DNA of 64,000 nt from Phycisphaerales bacterium (lineage in GTDB: Bacteria; Planctomycetota; Phycisphaerae; UBA1845; Fen-1342). Positions 53,807-62,674 of this stretch are shown piece by piece. The stretch is taken from assembly GCA_016716475.1 (NCBI GenBank), contig JADJWG010000002.1, positions 62,001 through 126,000 of the forward strand, read 5' to 3'. The number at the start of each line of letters is the position of its first letter. Positions within the stretch are counted from its first letter, which is position 1. The notes beneath the pieces are model-generated. The model saw nothing but the letters and a program-made list of their open reading frames with translations. It had not been told where the DNA came from and did no database searches. A program made the translations under genes and the position numbers.

Positions 53807-53915
53807 TATTGGGGGCCACTTCCAAGTGGCGGCCGCCGGGCCGGATGGTGCACTGAATCTCGATTGTGGCGCGTGTGGGCATGACGTCGCGCCCACGGCG
53901 CGCGACAATAACAGG

Positions 53916-56900
53916 ATGCGATGGCGGAGATTCCGACGTTGGCTGCTCTGGTTGCTGCTGCTGCTGATCGTGGCGGGCAGTGCGGGCTACCTGTACCTTA
54001 CGCGACCGGCCGCGCTGCGCGCGAAGCTGCTCGGTGCCCTGGCGGCGGCCGGGTTCGAGGGGCTCGACGCGGGACGTGTACGCTTTAGTCTGTGGGGAGT
54101 GCTTCGGGCTGAAGACGTGACGTTGGGGGCGTATCCCGGGGTACGGACGGTTGTGCCGGTGATGGTCGAAGGGTCGGCCGCGCCGCTCGTGCAGGCCGGG
54201 AAGGTAGATATCAACCTCAATCTGACGGCGCTGATATGGGGTCGGCTGGAAGTCGACGAGTTGCGCCTGGCGGGTGTGCGCATCGTAATCGGTCTGCCGG
54301 CCGAGGCACGCACCTCCGAGGATCCACCCGTCGAACTCTCCGCTGCACTGCGGGTCGAAGCGTCACCTAATCCCCAATTACCGCCGATACGGGTTGTGGA
54401 TGCGGACGTGCGAATCTACAACGTCACGGCGGGGCAGGGGCGGCTCGCACACCGGCGGATGGTGAGTGTGCATGGACGCCCCCAGGGGGCAGGCAGTTAC
54501 CTCTTCACGGCGACAGACCTCAGTTCGCCTGGTCCGGAGATGACCTGCGCGTGGGAGGCCGACACGCACACGGTGAAAATCTCGGGGTTCGCAAGCGACC
54601 TGACGCTCCTCGCACGCTTGGCCGACGCAGACGATCGTTGGTATCCGCGCTTCGCCCCCGCCGGCCGACTCCTCATTGAGGAACTTGCGTGGCGCTGGTC
54701 CGGGGATGAAGACGGTGTCGCCCCAAGATGGTCGCTGGCGGACGCGGAGTTGGCGTGGACAGATGGGCGGATTGTGTTGCCGCTGGAGGGGGAGGAAGGT
54801 GGCTGGCCGCGCGGTGCAGTGGCAGGACCGTTCGTGGCGTGTGAGGTCGACGAGTTGAGGGTCAGCTTCCGTGGGGCGCCAACCGGGGCGGTGGGTGTGT
54901 GGTCGGTGCGGGGTGCCGGACGCTGGCGCACCGGGGATTGGCGGTTCGAGAGCGAGGTTCGCGTTCCGGCATGGTACGCCTGGAGAGAAGCGGAGATCGC
55001 ATCGGCCGAGGCCGAATTTATGAATATCCCGGTACCTTGCCCGGAGGTCTTTCCGGCTTTCGTACGTTCACCCCAATTGCCAGGTGCGCTCAAGGCACTC
55101 TTCCGCGACTATGCCCCTGCGGGCGCTGTGGACCTGCGACTCGCACTGCATCCAGCGGGCTACACAGAAGATGCCGCCCAGGGAGTGCGTGAACGCCTGG
55201 AGCTGGAGGTTCGGCCACGCAGTGCATCGTGTGAAGTGGTTCACTTCCCGTACCGCGTCGAGGAGCTGACCGGGCTGATTCGCATGGTCGCTGGGCGCAT
55301 CGAGTTGCTCGAACTTCGCGGACGGCGTGGCTCGGCGGAGTTGGTGATGACCGGGGTGATTGCGGATACGTCGCGTGAGACGGGGTTCGACCTGGAAGTA
55401 AGGGCGAGTGCCGTGCCATTGGATGCGGCGTTGTATGCCGCACTGCCGGAGCGTTATCAGGGTTGGTGGCAGCAGGCCGAACCGACCGGTACGTGCGCCG
55501 CGATGGTTAGGATTCGTCGGCCGCCCGGCTCGCCCGAGACCGGGCCGCTGTTGCCGGAGGTGCAGGTTACGACGGAGTTGAAGGGTGCGGGGCTTGCGTT
55601 GGGCGACGGGAGCCGAATCGAGGAGGCGCACGGGCGCCTGCGGATTGATGCGGATGGACTGGAGATCGAGGAACTGGCGGGGCGGTGGAACGACGCGGAA
55701 TTGCGACTGGCAGGCCGTGTGCTGCCGGGCGCGGATGGCAGCGAAATCGACGTGGATGTGGAGGTATACGGGTTATCCGTCGAGCGCGCGGTGCAGTTAC
55801 CTGGTGGCGGGGAGTATGAATTCACAGGGCGCGTGGATGCCACGACTCATTTGCGGCGTACCGCTGGGAAAGGTGCGGAAGAGTCGGTCAGCGCGCCGCA
55901 GCCAGGCCTGGTGGGTTTCGAAGACGACTACCGTGCCGAGGTACGAACCGGCGTGCTGCGCAGTGCGGCTGGATCGTGGCAGGTGGTTCGGGGCACATTG
56001 GAGCGCGTCGCCGGCGTCGAGCGGTTGCGCGACCTGGGGCTGGAGCAGTCGTCGCCGCCCGGTCCCGCCCGCGCTGAGTTGGCCGGGCGGTGGAGCGCCG
56101 CGGGTGGGGTGGAGTTCCTGCTGGATGCGAGCGCCGCCGATATGGGTGCTTTGCTGGGTCAGGTAATTGCTGCCGACTGGTTGGCCGGGCTGGGATTCGC
56201 GGGGCCGGGCACGTTACGTGTGCAGTCGTGGCCACTGGACCAGGATCGCAGTGCGCTGGGGGCACAGGTATACGCTGCATTCCTTCATGGGACGTGGCTG
56301 CCGCTGAAGCTCTGGGACGTGAAGCTGACGGCCGAACTGGAAAGGGAGCACTTGCGCGTTCCGCAAGCACAGGCACGCATACCAGGTGGCGGGTATGTGC
56401 GGCTCTGGCAGGAAGAGGCGGGGCGCTGGGATGGTGAAGCCCGGGAACTCGACTGGAAGCTGCAAGCGCACGAAGTAGTCGTTGATGCCACTGTACGGCC
56501 GTGGCGCACCGATGTGCAGGTACTCATGGATAAACTGGCGCTCACCGCGCGGTTTGACCTTGGTCTGGACCGGTTGCACCTCCGGTGGAACGGTGATGAG
56601 ATGGTGGTGGCAGCGGCGGGTGAGTTGGACTTCCGCGACAGCTCGCTGTGGCTGGGGCTCACACTGGACCGTTGTGTAGGGAAACTGACCGGTGGAGCCA
56701 CGTTTGCCGGAGGAACGCTCGCAACGACCGATACAACGCTGGAACTCACGACCGGGCGGATCGCGGGTCGCGCGATCCAGGATCTGCAGACGCGGCTGGT
56801 CTATCCCGCCTGGGATGGGAGTGTGGAATTACTTGGTCTGCGCGGCACACTCTGCGGCGGCCAAGTCCGTGGCAGTCTGCGTCTCGATCCGCCGGCCGAA

Positions 56901-57509
56901 GCCTACGAACTGCTCCTGCAATTGCACGATGTGGCCGCCGCGGAGCTTTGGCCCACGGTGCCGGATGGGGTGTCGAGTACACCACCGAAGCGCGGCCGGA
57001 TCGATGGGGACATCTGGCTACGCGGGCAGGGCAACACGCTCGCGACGTGCGGCGGCGGGGGCGTCGTGCGGCTGCGTGGTGCGGCACTGCTTGGAACGCC
57101 GGTCATCATGCGCCTGTTCACGGTTGCCCAGGCCGAAGCGGGCGACGAACTCGACGAAGCCGCGGTACGGTTCCGCTGGATGGGTACGCGCATCGAGTGC
57201 GAGCGAATCGATATCCGCAGCCCGCTGCTGCGATTCGTCGGCTCGGGAACGTGGGACATCGAGACGGACACGCTGGATCTGACGTTGTGGGGGGCGCCAC
57301 CGGAACGGTGGCCCCGGCTGTTGCTGCTCAGCACGCTGGTGGATCTGGCTGGCCAGGAACTGGTGCAATACCGCGTGCGCGGCACCGTGGCTGCGCCGGA
57401 GATAACGGTCGAGCCGCTTCATCGCGTCGGCCGCGTGTTGGGTCAGATGCTTGAGGAACTGCGGGGATTGGAGCGCGTCGTACCTATTCCAGGTAGCCCA
57501 GATCGCTGA
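53916..57509 (+). CDS. AsmA-like inner-membrane-anchored large protein
   Basis: A 1197-residue protein. ATG 53916 (ACAGG adjacent) gives a basic N-terminus and one membrane span (RRWLLWLLLLLIVAGSAGYL). The rest is extracytoplasmic and beta-rich, with AsmA/TamB-like strands (VDINLNLTALIWGRLEVDEL). The last ~200 residues are an AsmA-type C-terminal domain (KRGRIDGDIWLRGQGNTLAT; ECERIDIRSPLLRFVGSGTW). AsmA-like proteins are bridge-like lipid carriers between inner and outer membranes. The first 90 bases of the open frame to 53826 are not used. The stop overlaps a convergent phosphodiesterase gene by 26 bases. Confidence 0.8.
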   Translation: MRWRRFRRWLLWLLLLLIVAGSAGYLYLTRPAALRAKLLGALAAAGFEGLDAGRVRFSLWGVLRAEDVTLGAYPGVRTVVPVMVEGSAAPLVQAGKVDINLNLTALIWGRLEVDELRLAGVRIVIGLPAEARTSEDPPVELSAALRVEASPNPQLPPIRVVDADVRIYNVTAGQGRLAHRRMVSVHGRPQGAGSYLFTATDLSSPGPEMTCAWEADTHTVKISGFASDLTLLARLADADDRWYPRFAPAGRLLIEELAWRWSGDEDGVAPRWSLADAELAWTDGRIVLPLEGEEGGWPRGAVAGPFVACEVDELRVSFRGAPTGAVGVWSVRGAGRWRTGDWRFESEVRVPAWYAWREAEIASAEAEFMNIPVPCPEVFPAFVRSPQLPGALKALFRDYAPAGAVDLRLALHPAGYTEDAAQGVRERLELEVRPRSASCEVVHFPYRVEELTGLIRMVAGRIELLELRGRRGSAELVMTGVIADTSRETGFDLEVRASAVPLDAALYAALPERYQGWWQQAEPTGTCAAMVRIRRPPGSPETGPLLPEVQVTTELKGAGLALGDGSRIEEAHGRLRIDADGLEIEELAGRWNDAELRLAGRVLPGADGSEIDVDVEVYGLSVERAVQLPGGGEYEFTGRVDATTHLRRTAGKGAEESVSAPQPGLVGFEDDYRAEVRTGVLRSAAGSWQVVRGTLERVAGVERLRDLGLEQSSPPGPARAELAGRWSAAGGVEFLLDASAADMGALLGQVIAADWLAGLGFAGPGTLRVQSWPLDQDRSALGAQVYAAFLHGTWLPLKLWDVKLTAELEREHLRVPQAQARIPGGGYVRLWQEEAGRWDGEARELDWKLQAHEVVVDATVRPWRTDVQVLMDKLALTARFDLGLDRLHLRWNGDEMVVAAAGELDFRDSSLWLGLTLDRCVGKLTGGATFAGGTLATTDTTLELTTGRIAGRAIQDLQTRLVYPAWDGSVELLGLRGTLCGGQVRGSLRLDPPAEAYELLLQLHDVAAAELWPTVPDGVSSTPPKRGRIDGDIWLRGQGNTLATCGGGGVVRLRGAALLGTPVIMRLFTVAQAEAGDELDEAAVRFRWMGTRIECERIDIRSPLLRFVGSGTWDIETDTLDLTLWGAPPERWPRLLLLSTLVDLAGQELVQYRVRGTVAAPEITVEPLHRVGRVLGQMLEELRGLERVVPIPGSPDR

Positions 57510-59169
57510 GGCGCTGCTCGAGGATGCGGCGTTCCTCGTCCGTGTACACCGGCTCGGCGGCCTTGCGCACGATCTGCACCGGCGGCTCGGATTCGACGAC
57601 GGGCTCGACAGTGAACGCCTCGGTGAGCACGCGGCCCTCCATATCGACGGGGACGCGCAATCCGAGCGCCGCCAGGGCGGTCGGCGTGAGATCGACGATG
57701 TGGCCTTGGATGCGGGCGCCGGCCTTCACCAGCGGACCGCCCAGCGCGACGATACCCTCCATGCGGTGCGTTCCCTCCAGCCGGTCGAGAGGGCACCAGC
57801 GGACCGCACGGAGGCCGCGGATTTTGCGTACCACGGCCAAGCCGGGATGCGGCGACAGCATCAGGTCTGGCAGGTTGGGGTTGTTCTCACGCGGACAGCG
57901 GTATAGCTGTTCGGCCTTATGCACGGCGCGAAAGACTGGGGTGGACTGTCCGTTGGGGTGGCGCACGGTAGCGCGCCGCAGCCGCTCAGCCAACTCATCG
58001 CGCAGCGCTTCGTACTCCGACTCCGGAACGATGCCATGCGGACCCCGACCGCGCAGGTTGATATACAGGTAACCGAAGATGCCGGCGTGCATGACGCAGG
58101 CGCGGGTGCGGCTCCAGTCCACGGCCAAATCGCGTTCGATCCCGCGGCTACCCTGCTCGAACCGAGTGACACGGCCCTTTGTCAGCCGGTGCCACCAGTG
58201 CTGTGCGCGTGTCCAACCCTGGTTCCAGGGGCTGCGTAGCTTGAGATAGCCCCACTTCTGGAGTAGCAGGTTGGGCTGCACCTTGCCGTCGAGACTGCCG
58301 TGCCCGTGGTCGGACATGACCAGCACGGTGGCCTGCTGTTGGGCGGCGTACTCGAACAGCCGGCCACAGGCCTCGTCGAGTTTCGTGAAACACTGCGCCG
58401 CCAGTGCGGCCTCGGTTGGGTAGCGCTCGCAGTAGCGCGGGTCGAGGTACTTCCAGGCCTTGTGCTGTAGGTTGTCGACGAGCTTGAACACGACCATCAG
58501 GACGTCCCAGCCAAAACGATCGCCGAAGTGGGTCGTGAGCTTGACGCCCTGGTCAAAACTGCCCGCGATGTAGTCGAGATTGTCCTTGAGTTGTTCGAGC
58601 CGGCCGATGGCCGTGCGGCGCCAATTGGTGCGGTAATCGTAGTGGGGGAGCAGGCGGAAGATTTCTTCCTTCAACTCCGGCGGGTAGGTGAACTGGGCGT
58701 CCACACTGGGTGTTTCAAATCCGCTGATCATGAAACCGTTGACGGGTTTCGGTGGGTAGGTCATCGGCACGTTGATGCTGCCCACCCGCAGACCCTTCTC
58801 ACTGAGCAGTTGCCAGACCGTCTTTTCACGAATTTCGTAAGTGCTGTTAAAAGTCAACGAGTGATTGAAAGCGTCGTACGTTTCGAAATCGAGGATGCCA
58901 TGCCGTCCGGGCCCCTTGCCGGTCATGAAGGTCGTCCAGGCCGCGGGCGTGATCGGGGGCTCTGTCGAGTAGAGCACGCCGGCCGTTCCCTGGGCGATGA
59001 ACCGCTGGAGCTGGGGCATCCGCCCGGCCGCCATCAGCGGATTCAGCACATCAAAAGTGGCACCGTCGAGACCGATGATCAGCAACCGCTCGGCAACCGC
59101 ACGGAGCGGCCGCGGGGCACGCGGGGGGGGCGCGGCCTGCGGGGATACGGTCGAGGTCGGAGTGGTCAT
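57484..59169 (-). CDS. Type I phosphodiesterase/nucleotide pyrophosphatase (alkaline phosphatase superfamily)
   Basis: A 561-residue protein. ATG 59169 follows AGGGAG by four bases. Metal and nucleophile motifs: LLIIGLDGATFDVLNPLMAA (Asp, about 30), the Thr nucleophile in TPAAWTTFMTGKGPGRHG (about 75), VLVMSDHGHGSLDGKV (Asp-His, about 280) and a late His in NPNLPDLMLSPHPGLAV. No signal peptide is seen. Family members hydrolyse phosphodiesters, phosphonates or nucleotide sugars; planctomycete genomes carry several such predicted AP-superfamily proteins. The substrate is unknown. It converges with the AsmA-like gene and diverges from rimO. Confidence 0.88.
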   Translation of the reverse strand: MTTPTSTVSPQAAPPPRAPRPLRAVAERLLIIGLDGATFDVLNPLMAAGRMPQLQRFIAQGTAGVLYSTEPPITPAAWTTFMTGKGPGRHGILDFETYDAFNHSLTFNSTYEIREKTVWQLLSEKGLRVGSINVPMTYPPKPVNGFMISGFETPSVDAQFTYPPELKEEIFRLLPHYDYRTNWRRTAIGRLEQLKDNLDYIAGSFDQGVKLTTHFGDRFGWDVLMVVFKLVDNLQHKAWKYLDPRYCERYPTEAALAAQCFTKLDEACGRLFEYAAQQQATVLVMSDHGHGSLDGKVQPNLLLQKWGYLKLRSPWNQGWTRAQHWWHRLTKGRVTRFEQGSRGIERDLAVDWSRTRACVMHAGIFGYLYINLRGRGPHGIVPESEYEALRDELAERLRRATVRHPNGQSTPVFRAVHKAEQLYRCPRENNPNLPDLMLSPHPGLAVVRKIRGLRAVRWCPLDRLEGTHRMEGIVALGGPLVKAGARIQGHIVDLTPTALAALGLRVPVDMEGRVLTEAFTVEPVVESEPPVQIVRKAAEPVYTDEERRILEQRLSDLGYLE

Positions 59170-59219
59170 GTCGCTCCCTGGGTCCTGGTGCGACCAACGC
59201 GGTTCGCACGGGGCGCAGC

Positions 59220-59250
59220 ATTGTAGCATAAGCTACGCCTTGCGTGTCCA
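59220..59250 (-). promoter_or_regulatory. Possible promoter of the phosphodiesterase gene
   Basis: On the minus strand TGGACA, 19 bases and TACAAT. The -10 lies 51 bases before the ATG. Confidence 0.35.
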
Positions 59251-59466
59251 TCTTTTCGCGCCGGCCCGTTGGCAGGCGCTTCCCGCCCGCTCCGCAAAGC
59301 GCGGGAAGTGTACCACTGTCTGCCGGACCTGAGTAGAGTGCTTGCGGGCGGAGTGATGCCAGGCGAGTTGCTGGCGACAGGGGTGCGGACTAGGCTTAGG
59401 GGTCTCCCTGAGCGTGTCGCGCGGAGTACGCGGCGGCGGGAGCGTTGCCGGATAGGCCGTCCCATC

Positions 59467-60927
59467 ATGCCCAAGACCACCAGGAAGCGTCCCGATACCG
59501 CGGGTCAGAAACGCAGTCAGGCCCTGCCGCAGTCCGCCCGGCCGCAACCCAACCGGCGCCGCGCGCCACAACCGGCACCACCGCCAGTCGTGGGGTTTGT
59601 ATCGCTCGGATGTGCGAAGAACCTGGTCGATTCGGAAAAGATGCTCGGGCAGTTGGCGGAGTCCGGGGCGGTGCTGACGGGGGACGAAAGTGTGGCCGAC
59701 ACGATCGTGGTGAACACCTGCGGCTTCCTGGAGGCCTCGCGGCAGGAGGCGCTGGGAATCCTGCGTGAGTTGGCGGAGCGCAAGCGGCAAGGGGAACTGA
59801 AGCGCATCGTTGTTGCCGGGTGCCTGGTGCAGCGCGACGGCGAGAAGTTGTTGGGCGAGGTGCCGGAGATCGATGCGTTGGTGGGCGTGAATAACCGCGA
59901 CGATGTAGTGCGCGCGGTTTGGCGGCACGAGCGGGAAGCGGCCCTGGATCGCTACATGGGGGAATATCACCCCCAGCCTTGGTCGGACCAGGGCCGGCTG
60001 CGGCTGACCCCGCGCCACTACGCCTACGTGCGGATGAGCGAGGGCTGCGACCAGAAATGTACCTTCTGTACGATCCCCTCCATTCGTGGCCCACTGCACT
60101 GCAAGACGCCGACGGAGCTGACGGCGGAGTGCCAGGAACTGCTGGCCGATGGCGTACGCGAATTGATCCTGATTGGGCAGGACACGACGAGCTACGGCCG
60201 GGATATCGGTTTTGCCCCCGGTCTGGCGGGGTTGCTGCGGCACCTCGATGCGAATTGTGCGACGGCGAAGTGGATCCGGCTGATGTATGTGTACCCGTCG
60301 ATCTTCACGGACGAGATGATCGCGGCGATCGCCGAATGCGCCCGCGTCGTGAAATACATCGACATCCCGCTGCAGCACATGCACGACCGGGTCCTCAAGG
60401 CCATGGGGCGGCGCGTCACGCGGCAGCAGCAGGAGAAACTGCTGGAGAAGCTGCGGGCCCGGATTCCTGGAGTCACAATTCGCACGACCTTCATCGTCGG
60501 CTTCCCAACGGAAACGGAAGCCGAATTCGCCGATCTGGAGCAGTTCGTCCGCGACTTCGGTTTTGATGCGGTCGGCGCGTTTCAGTACTCGTTCGAGGCA
60601 GAGACGCCCAGTGGCCGCATGGCGGGCCACCTGCCCGCCGAGGTGAAGCAGGAGCGGCACGCGCGCCTCATGCTCGCGCAGCAGGAGATCGCCTTTGCAG
60701 CGGCCCGGAGGCGCAAGGGGGAGACCCTGGAAGTGGTGGTGGACGAGGTGCGCGGGGCAACGGTTGTGGCGCGGCACGCTGGGCAGGCCCCGGAGGTCGA
60801 CGGGGTTTGTCTGCTACCGGGTACGGCCGGCCAGCCGGGTGAGTGGCTCACCGCCAAGTGCGTGGGTTCCGAAGGTTACGATCTTGTACTCAGGCCCGTG
60901 CGGGCGCGGTTGCCCCTGGCGCGCTGA
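59467..60927 (+). CDS. rimO: Ribosomal protein S12 methylthiotransferase RimO
   Basis: A 486-residue protein from ATG 59467; the open frame continues upstream but without conserved sequence. After a ~40-residue basic leader comes the MTTase domain with three cluster cysteines (VGFVSLGCAKNLVDSEKML, VVNTCGFLEASRQ, VVAGCLVQRDGEK). The radical SAM domain has CDQKCTFCTIPSIRGPLHCK. A C-terminal TRAM domain ends the protein. RimO adds a methylthio group to an aspartate of S12. The C-terminal overlap in phase with the downstream MBOAT gene is 21 or more bases of gap, so co-transcription is likely. Confidence 0.96.
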   Translation: MPKTTRKRPDTAGQKRSQALPQSARPQPNRRRAPQPAPPPVVGFVSLGCAKNLVDSEKMLGQLAESGAVLTGDESVADTIVVNTCGFLEASRQEALGILRELAERKRQGELKRIVVAGCLVQRDGEKLLGEVPEIDALVGVNNRDDVVRAVWRHEREAALDRYMGEYHPQPWSDQGRLRLTPRHYAYVRMSEGCDQKCTFCTIPSIRGPLHCKTPTELTAECQELLADGVRELILIGQDTTSYGRDIGFAPGLAGLLRHLDANCATAKWIRLMYVYPSIFTDEMIAAIAECARVVKYIDIPLQHMHDRVLKAMGRRVTRQQQEKLLEKLRARIPGVTIRTTFIVGFPTETEAEFADLEQFVRDFGFDAVGAFQYSFEAETPSGRMAGHLPAEVKQERHARLMLAQQEIAFAAARRRKGETLEVVVDEVRGATVVARHAGQAPEVDGVCLLPGTAGQPGEWLTAKCVGSEGYDLVLRPVRARLPLAR

Positions 60928-60975
60928 CCGCCGGTCATTGCACGCTGTGTGGGAGGCACTACAGTACCGCCCGCG

Positions 60976-62505
60976 ATGGATGCGACCGCATTTCCCCATC
61001 TCGCCGCTCTGCTGCCCGGATTGCTGGGGCAATTCACCTTCACCTGGGAGGCGGTCCGCGCCGGCCCTTACGAACCCATTGCCTGGGGGGATTGGCATGG
61101 TTTCTGGCTGAGCCGTTTCTTCGCCGAGCACTTCCTCGTCGTCTACTGCGCGCCGCTGTTGCCGGTCCTGCTGCTGCTGCGAGGGGATGGTCTGCGGCGC
61201 GGCGTCGTGGTCACCGCACTCCTGTTTCTCACCTACGTGTTCGGTGCGTTGTACGCGGGACTCTGGCTGCTGACGTGCCTGGCGCTGCACGCATTCGCCG
61301 AGCGCTTCGCGATCGAGGCACAGCGCAAAGATGTGCTCCAGATCGGCCCACCGTTGGCCGCGATCGGCGTGGTGGGCGGTTGGTACGCGTTGACCATGGC
61401 GCTTGGGAAGGTCTCAATGCCCGAGGCCTGGAACACGGCCTTGCATGCGAACTTCCCCTGGGTCTACCCGCTGGGCGCGCGCGGCTGGGATTGGGAGCCG
61501 GTGTTTGTGTACCTGTGGGGCGGGGCGCCTGCTGGTTCGGTCCCGGGGTTGTTCGCCGCGCTCTTCTGGGATGTGCATTTCGTGGGGACGGCCTACCTCG
61601 CGGTCCGCATGTTGCACTACCTCTCGGAGATCAAGCGGGGGAACCTGCCGGCCGCCCAGCGTACACGGCTCAATTTCCTCGCCTATGTCTGCTACGCGCC
61701 GACCCTGATCCAGGGTCCGATCGAGCGTTTCGCGCCCTTCCAACAGGCCATGGACACCTGCCATGCGCAGCGGTGCTGGGCGAACGTGCCGCCGGCCCTG
61801 GGGCGCCTCATGCTCGGGCTGGCCAAGAACCTGCTTGCCAAAACCTATCTGACCCAACTGCTCTGGTACGAATTTCACCTTGGCCAGGACAACCTGCTGT
61901 GGCGCAGCCCGGAGGAGATCGGGAGTTTCTGGCTGTTGTACCTCAGCCCCGTGCTCATACTGCTGAAGCTCTACCTCGAGTTCAGCGGTTACTGCGACAT
62001 TGCGGTCGGCTGCTCGCGGCTGCTCGGCTTCCGGCTGGTGGAGAACTTCGACCAGCCGTGGTTGGCCACGAGTCTACGAGATTTCTGGCGGCGCTGGCAC
62101 ATCAGTCTGTCACTGATCCTGCGCGACTACGTCTACATCGCACTGGGCGGCAACCGGCAGCGTGCCACGCTCAATTTGTGCCTCACGTTCTTCCTGTGTG
62201 GCATCTGGCACCGGCTCATTCTGCAGGTTGGCGTGTGGGGACTCCTCATGGGCCTGATGGTGGCGGTCAATCAAGGGTGGGTGGATCGGACAAAGCGCTG
62301 GGATGCGCAGCCGGAACAGGGGCTGGGACGCGTCCGCCGGCTGTGGTTGCGCTGTGCGCCGCTGCCCCAGATCGCGGCCTGGTTGCTCACGATGCACGCT
62401 TTCTTCGGTTCACTCCTGATCTTCTTTGGCGGTTGGGGTGGGGTGCGCGTACTCGGGGAGCTTTTGCGACGGATCGTAGCCGCGGGTGTGGCCTTCTGTT
62501 CCTGA
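60976..62505 (+). CDS. MBOAT family O-acyltransferase (AlgI/DltB-like)
   Basis: A 509-residue polytopic membrane protein (ATG 60976; GTG 60949 is an alternative). The MBOAT signature is LRDFWRRWHISLSLILRDYV (about 370-390), and the second catalytic His is in LTFFLCGIWHRLILQ (about 415). The AlgI-like core includes FLAYVCYAPTLIQGPIERFA and LILLKLYLEFSGYCDIAVGC. Such enzymes transfer acyl groups to exported sugars or lipids. No partner AlgJ/DltD-like gene is next to it; the gene downstream encodes a secreted repeat protein. Confidence 0.9.
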   Translation: MDATAFPHLAALLPGLLGQFTFTWEAVRAGPYEPIAWGDWHGFWLSRFFAEHFLVVYCAPLLPVLLLLRGDGLRRGVVVTALLFLTYVFGALYAGLWLLTCLALHAFAERFAIEAQRKDVLQIGPPLAAIGVVGGWYALTMALGKVSMPEAWNTALHANFPWVYPLGARGWDWEPVFVYLWGGAPAGSVPGLFAALFWDVHFVGTAYLAVRMLHYLSEIKRGNLPAAQRTRLNFLAYVCYAPTLIQGPIERFAPFQQAMDTCHAQRCWANVPPALGRLMLGLAKNLLAKTYLTQLLWYEFHLGQDNLLWRSPEEIGSFWLLYLSPVLILLKLYLEFSGYCDIAVGCSRLLGFRLVENFDQPWLATSLRDFWRRWHISLSLILRDYVYIALGGNRQRATLNLCLTFFLCGIWHRLILQVGVWGLLMGLMVAVNQGWVDRTKRWDAQPEQGLGRVRRLWLRCAPLPQIAAWLLTMHAFFGSLLIFFGGWGGVRVLGELLRRIVAAGVAFCS

Positions 62506-62674
62506 GTCATTACCGGTGAGATTAAGAAAACTTTGTGGCGCAACCGCTCTCGGCGGATCATTTGCTGTTCGTGTTGACCAGTGCGGGTATACTGGATTCG
62601 CCTGTTCGGACGGCATGCGCCGTCCTTGCTGATGTCAGAGTTGCAGGGTTGGAGAGAGGCGGCGCTCCGCAGGT

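Noticed and set aside
59233..60777. 514-residue open frame on the minus strand
   Set aside because: Antisense to rimO, whose motifs are complete; composition is histidine/arginine-rich.
62574..62592. TTGACC and TATACT before the secreted repeat protein as a promoter
   Set aside because: The two hexamers are only 8 bases apart, so they cannot act together; no suitable -35 was found for TATACT.
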